A stretch of DNA of 9,082 nucleotides, taken from Candidatus Bathyarchaeota archaeon (GTDB lineage Archaea; Thermoproteota; Bathyarchaeia; TCS64). Every line of letters starts with the position of its first letter. The first letter of the stretch is position 1. Position numbers and translations under genes: made by a program. The notes under the pieces are model-generated. The model did not search any database, was not told the DNA's origin, and saw only the letters and a program-made list of their open reading frames with translations. Where the stretch lies: assembly GCA_016934355.1 (NCBI GenBank), contig JAFGTA010000206.1:1-9082 (forward strand), read 5' to 3'. This document shows positions 6,954-9,082 of the stretch, piece by piece.

Positions 6954-6993
6954 TTTTCCCTTATAATTGGTTACTTGTTATAAGCGTTTTTCC
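6954..6993 (+). repeat. 40-bp dyad repeat, copy 2
   Basis: Begins 65 nt after copy 1. The stem is CTTATAAT (6960-6967) with GTTATAAG (6977-6984); the loop is TGGTTACTT. Relative to copy 1 the seventh pair changes from G-C to A-T on both sides and the eighth from T-A to a T-G wobble, so pairing is kept while sequence differs. The outer TTTTCCC and CGTTTTTCC segments are identical to copy 1. Confidence 0.85.
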
Positions 6994-7020
6994 GCAGCGG
7001 CTTTATTTGTTTTTAGCTAT

Positions 7021-7060
7021 TTTTCCTCTTTTATTGGTTATATGATGTGTGGGTTCTTGG
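7021..7060 (+). repeat. Probable decayed third copy of the 40-bp repeat
   Basis: TTTTCC (7021-7026) and ATTGGTTA (7033-7040) match copy 2 at the same relative positions, 67 nt after copy 2 begins, so the ~66-nt period is kept. The right arm of the dyad is lost. The similarity is partial and could be due to chance in T-rich sequence. Confidence 0.35.
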
Positions 7061-7067
7061 CCACACA
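7046..7067 (+). ncRNA. 7-bp hairpin with flanking C/D-like boxes, candidate RNA element
   Basis: TGTGTGG (7046-7052) pairs perfectly with CCACACA (7061-7067) around the loop GTTCTTGG. ATGATG (7042-7047, overlapping the stem start) and CTGA (7072-7075) resemble box C and box D of archaeal sRNAs or a kink-turn. The insert is too short for a standard C/D guide RNA and no C'/D' pair is visible. Only the hairpin is well supported. Confidence 0.25.
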
Positions 7068-7100
7068 GAGTCTGAGCATACAACCCGGCATGCATGTATC

Positions 7101-7141
7101 GAAATTTAATAATTCCTAGTAACGGGTATATTGAATTTCCC
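7101..7141. repeat. 41-bp imperfect-palindrome repeat, left copy
   Basis: Starts GAAATTTAATAATTCC and ends ATTGAATTTCCC. The ends are inverted copies of each other (GAAATTTAAT and ATTGAATTTC, 9 of 10 paired). It matches 8834-8874 at 32 of 41 positions in direct orientation. It sits about 135 nt before the start of the broken AT-rich gene. An outer pair CATGCA/TGCATG lies just outside it. Confidence 0.7.
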
Positions 7142-7183
7142 GCTGCATGACTAAGAGCAAAAATTTATTTAGGATTTATCGAA

Positions 7184-7202
7184 TTTTTTTTAATATTTTT
7201 TT
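7184..7202 (+). terminator. T8 and T7 tracts, candidate terminator
   Basis: Eight T residues (7184-7191) are followed by AATA and seven more (7196-7202). This is a strong archaeal-type termination signal for a plus-strand transcript from the repeat region, although it may simply reflect local AT-richness. Confidence 0.35.
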
Positions 7203-7235
7203 AACATAACAAAGGGAGTGTTCAAATCTCTAGTA

Positions 7236-7247
7236 TTTTATATTTTA
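7236..7247 (+). promoter_or_regulatory. TATA-like box before the broken surface-protein gene
   Basis: TTTTATATTTTA is centred about 34 nt before the ATG at 7276, the usual archaeal distance for a short-leader transcript. The region is AT-rich, so specificity is limited. No Shine-Dalgarno site precedes the ATG. Confidence 0.4.
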
Positions 7248-7275
7248 AAGATAGTCTATTGAAATGAACTATTAG

Positions 7276-7419
7276 ATGAATGTTAAGAAAGCATATCAAG
7301 CGACCTTAATTTTTCTAGTGCTGATAGTAGCAGGGATTAGTAGTTATTACCTTAACACGGACCAACCCATAGAGTCAGATAAGAACATCATTGATCCGAT
7401 GGAGCCTCCGTTTAATTGA
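7276..7419 (+). CDS. Short ORF: membrane anchor fragment of the broken gene
   Basis: A 47-codon ORF with a Lys-Lys followed by one hydrophobic helix (residues 10-26) and a polar tail rich in Asp/Pro. There is no lipobox cysteine. It would place the downstream domains outside the cell. A TATA-like box 34 nt upstream and its position support it as the true start of the broken gene, not a stand-alone peptide. Confidence 0.5.
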   Translation: MNVKKAYQATLIFLVLIVAGISSYYLNTDQPIESDKNIIDPMEPPFN

Positions 7420-7493
7420 ATTGGGCAAATATCTAGGTGAAAACACAGAGTTTGGCAGCTTAACTACCTTCAAGGCATCCGTGACGCGGGAAA

Positions 7494-8615
7494 GTGACCC
7501 AGACGTCGTTGGATACGGTAAGGTTTATGGCATACAGAGAGAACATATGGCTTACCCCTCTGGATACGATAGTTTTTTTTCTGGATCAAGAGAATAGGCT
7601 AATCTCTTATCCATTAAACCTGAAAACAAGCACAACGGCACTAGAACTAAACAACGTGCTGGACTCTGAAGAAGTCAGCATCAAAGGAGAACTATACAAC
7701 TGCACAGCATGGGACAGCTCATGGTTCCTAGCATTAAAAGTATACACCCAACACATTTATAGCAGAAAAAATAACCCCAAGCCTCTCACAGAATTCCAGG
7801 TATTGGTTTACACTGACTCAGCGTATTACCATGTTAACGATACCGCTACGGTAACTATACGCAACCTATCAGAGGATTGGCTAGTATCGGGAGAAAGCGT
7901 ATCACTGTATGAGTATGTGAACGGAAGCTGGAAAGAGACGCTAGACTACCAAGACTATCCCGAAATTGATGACTGGACCACCATGTTCTTCCCGGGCTCT
8001 AGCTGGAGTCACCAGTTTCCCCTATGGCACCTTGACCCCGGCTACTACATGCTGGAGAAAGAAGTATGGCATAGCGATGCGCCCAAAATCAGAGTGGAAA
8101 CATGTTTCACGATATGTGGTGAGCTGGTTGATTACTCAAATTCCACTCATATGTTTGGACTCGAATCCATCAACTGCACATATCCAACAGTACCTGACGT
8201 TATTCCAGTTGCTAAAAAACTCGTCATACCCATTAGTTCGGCTGAGGCCGAGGAAATAGCTGTAAATGTTTTCGGCTTCACCCAGCTATACACAGTGGAC
8301 GGTGAGGTTAATCCCACCATTAGATCAGATGAAGAACAACTACGTTTCATCACCCGATACGATATGCTATACAGAGGAGACTACCCTGATTCATTCAACA
8401 ACTGGGATCGGACAAGAGTCGTCGAAACAGCGGAGAACTTCTTGGCCAAGCTTGAACCATACTGGGTTGACAGCACGCCAATCAACTATTCTATTGAACA
8501 AGTTGCTCCATCCCATATATCATCGTACTCACCGATGACTGAGACAGTTCGAGAGGTTGGCGTCCTGAGCTGGGTTTTGAAGTGGATCAAGTGCTTCCAC
8601 CAGGTTCGCTGCTAA
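7494..8615 (+). CDS. Largest intact fragment of the broken surface-protein gene
   Basis: A 373-codon stretch that could be annotated alone from GTG 7494 (ATG at 7527). It lacks a signal peptide, which the 7276 ORF supplies, and its last ~14 residues after GVLSW (VLKWIKC...) are probably out-of-frame sequence. It carries the Ig-like segment (about residues 101-192), sequons NCT, NDT, NLS, NGS, NST, NCT and NYS, and four cysteines upstream of the out-of-frame end. I do not recognise a named family for the whole. Confidence 0.55.
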   Translation: MTQTSLDTVRFMAYRENIWLTPLDTIVFFLDQENRLISYPLNLKTSTTALELNNVLDSEEVSIKGELYNCTAWDSSWFLALKVYTQHIYSRKNNPKPLTEFQVLVYTDSAYYHVNDTATVTIRNLSEDWLVSGESVSLYEYVNGSWKETLDYQDYPEIDDWTTMFFPGSSWSHQFPLWHLDPGYYMLEKEVWHSDAPKIRVETCFTICGELVDYSNSTHMFGLESINCTYPTVPDVIPVAKKLVIPISSAEAEEIAVNVFGFTQLYTVDGEVNPTIRSDEEQLRFITRYDMLYRGDYPDSFNNWDRTRVVETAENFLAKLEPYWVDSTPINYSIEQVAPSHISSYSPMTETVREVGVLSWVLKWIKCFHQVRC

Positions 8616-8782
8616 CTATCACTAATGTTACCTTGGTTTATCACGTAGATCAACAAAGTGAATGGTTGGTGCCAGTATACGTTATACGTGGAGTAGCGCA
8701 TATAGACCCCGTCTTATATGGTGAAGATACCTCAGATTTCTGGTGGTATGTCTATGCCTCAGGCTTTCGTTATTCAAAATAA
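8582..8782 (+). CDS. C-terminal fragment of the broken surface-protein gene
   Basis: From GTG 8582, 66 codons to TAA. LTITNVTLVYHVD, then EWLVPVYVIRG and WWYVYASGFRYSK, read as the natural C-terminal end of the preceding frame. It has no start signal of its own. It joins the previous frame by adding one T at 8575-8578. Confidence 0.5.
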   Translation: MDQVLPPGSLLTITNVTLVYHVDQQSEWLVPVYVIRGVAHIDPVLYGEDTSDFWWYVYASGFRYSK

Positions 8783-8976
8783 AAATCATCACAAACAAGA
8801 ATTTGGTTTCAAGTCTCGAAGGACAAGGACATTAAAATTTGATAATTCCATGTTACAAGGATATTAAATTTCCCATACAATAACAATATATACAATTCAG
8901 ATAATAAATTTGCGACTTTAATATGATTATACATAATGTCTATCAAAATATATTTCTTCATTTTCTATGATTGAAA
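8783..8976. other. AT-rich convergent intergenic region
   Basis: This lies between the broken gene (+) and the gene fragment at the window end (-). It contains the right copy of the 41-bp repeat and no credible gene or T-run terminator that I can separate from the background. Confidence 0.6.
8834..8874. repeat. 41-bp imperfect-palindrome repeat, right copy
   Basis: AAAATTTGATAATTCC at the start and ATATTAAATTTCCC at the end match the left copy (7101-7141) at 32 of 41 positions. The longest identical blocks are 8 nt (ATAATTCC and AATTTCCC). The end-to-end dyad is weaker here (8 of 10). It lies 51 nt after the stop of the broken gene. Confidence 0.7.
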
Positions 8977-9082
8977 TTATATAATTGATTTAAAATCTAA
9001 AGCCATATCAATTAACCTATTTACATCTCCACTATATTTTGATAAAAATAAAGGATCATATCTTGCATTCATGCATTCATCA
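8977..9082 (-). CDS. C-terminal end of an AT-rich gene (5' part outside the window), possibly HEPN-like
   Basis: The minus strand from the window edge to TAA at 8977-8979 encodes 34 residues ending MNARYDPLFLSKYSGDVNRL...IDMALDFKSII. The composition looks like real coding: charged/hydrophobic alternation in an amphipathic final helix, and no early stop despite strong AT-richness. An 'ARY-x-P' followed by a helix with an 'A..f..I' ending resembles the end of some HEPN-domain proteins, often toxin partners of MNT nucleotidyltransferases. With 34 residues this is only a suggestion. Confidence 0.45.
   Translation of the reverse strand, partial: DECMNARYDPLFLSKYSGDVNRLIDMALDFKSII

Larger units (their letters stand above)
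6674..7275. other. Gene-free 600-nt transition region with repeats, hairpin and T-tracts
   Basis: No convincing protein gene is present. G+T-rich sequence (about 6715-6880) turns into strongly AT-rich sequence after about 7080. The stretch holds two well-conserved dyad repeats (6889-6928, 6954-6993), a decayed third copy (about 7021-7060), a 7-bp hairpin (7046-7067), one copy of a 41-bp repeat (7101-7141) and T8/T7 tracts (7184-7202). No tRNA, rRNA or transposase was recognised. A plus-strand transcript of the repeats ending in the T-tracts would be a candidate non-coding RNA, but this is inference. Confidence 0.6.
7276..8782 (+). pseudogene. Frameshifted membrane-anchored, sequon-rich extracellular protein
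   Basis: Four plus-strand stretches in changing frames read as one protein of about 500 residues. The order is an N-terminal anchor (KK then TLIFLVLIVAGISSYYL, from 7276), a short segment (about 7373-7597), a long middle (to 8615) and a C-terminal part (about 8543-8782). Frame changes fall at 7373-7419, about 7500-7597 and 8543-8615. The second is repaired by reading T7 for T8 at 7573-7580, the third by T5 for T4 at 8575-8578 (restoring SWVFEVDQVLPPGS). Nucleotides about 7794-8070 resemble a bacterial Ig-like domain (YYHVNDTATVTIRNLS, LDPGYYMLEKE). About 8241-8782 loosely resembles PepSY/YycH-like repeats (LVPVYVIRG). At least eight N-X-S/T sites suggest an outward-facing glycoprotein. Composition is far more AT-rich than the genes before 6.65 kb. 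Sequencing error in homopolymers remains possible. Confidence 0.65.

Noticed and set aside
6759..6983. A 74-codon plus-strand ORF before and across the dyad repeats
   Set aside because: The two repeat copies fall in different frames within it, it has no known motif, and the stop comes inside copy 2. The sequence looks selected for structure, not coding.
6889..7060. CRISPR array
   Set aside because: There are only two good copies plus one decayed one, the interval between copies is 25 nt with partial similarity, and no cas gene or leader is present.
8809..8961. A 50-codon minus-strand ORF (MKKYILIDIMYN...) downstream of the fragment at the window end
   Set aside because: An ORF of this length is expected by chance in such AT-rich DNA. 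It has no ribosome site, reads through the 41-bp repeat, and has no recognisable feature.

Overview
The window looks like archaeal chromosome. The first ~6.65 kb is GC-rich and uses ATA (Ile) and AGG (Arg) codons freely. Most promoters have a TATA-like box about 25-35 nt before the start codon and no clear Shine-Dalgarno site, which fits leaderless transcripts. It encodes a DRG-type TGS GTPase of the archaeal/eukaryotic kind and an archaeal-type PurE. A thermophilic or TACK-type archaeon is plausible, but I cannot place it more precisely.

Layout: (1) 1-113, + strand, the last 36 codons of an FtsX/MacB-type ABC permease. (2) 289-1422, +, an amidinotransferase/deiminase (pentein) superfamily enzyme. 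(3) 1500-1955, +, a small cysteine-rich DUF3795-like protein with a C-terminal zinc ribbon and a palindrome in its promoter. (4) 1952-2392, -, purE, convergent with (3) and sharing a CTAG as both stop codons. (5) 2488-5493, -, a 1001-residue exported, beta-domain-containing FtsX permease with no ATPase gene beside it. (6) 5555-6649, -, a DRG-family GTPase, possibly cotranscribed with the permease. These genes are intact and mostly housekeeping or envelope functions; only the DRG-permease pair looks like a possible operon.

From about 6.69 kb the DNA changes. First comes a gene-free stretch (6674-7275) with two well-conserved 40-bp repeats, each containing a dyad with a compensatory base-pair change, a decayed third copy at the same ~66-nt period, a 7-bp hairpin and strong T-tracts. 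Then follows a markedly AT-rich segment with a membrane-anchored, sequon-rich extracellular protein gene (7276-8782). This gene is broken by three reading-frame changes, at least two of which can be placed in T-runs. A 41-bp imperfect repeat (7101-7141 and 8834-8874, 32/41 identical) lies on each side of it. The window ends inside the 3' end of a minus-strand gene with AT-rich codons, possibly HEPN-like.

The most unusual material is the 6.69-9.08 kb accessory-looking region, not the GC-rich core. I see no defence system, CRISPR array, transposase, tRNA or rRNA.
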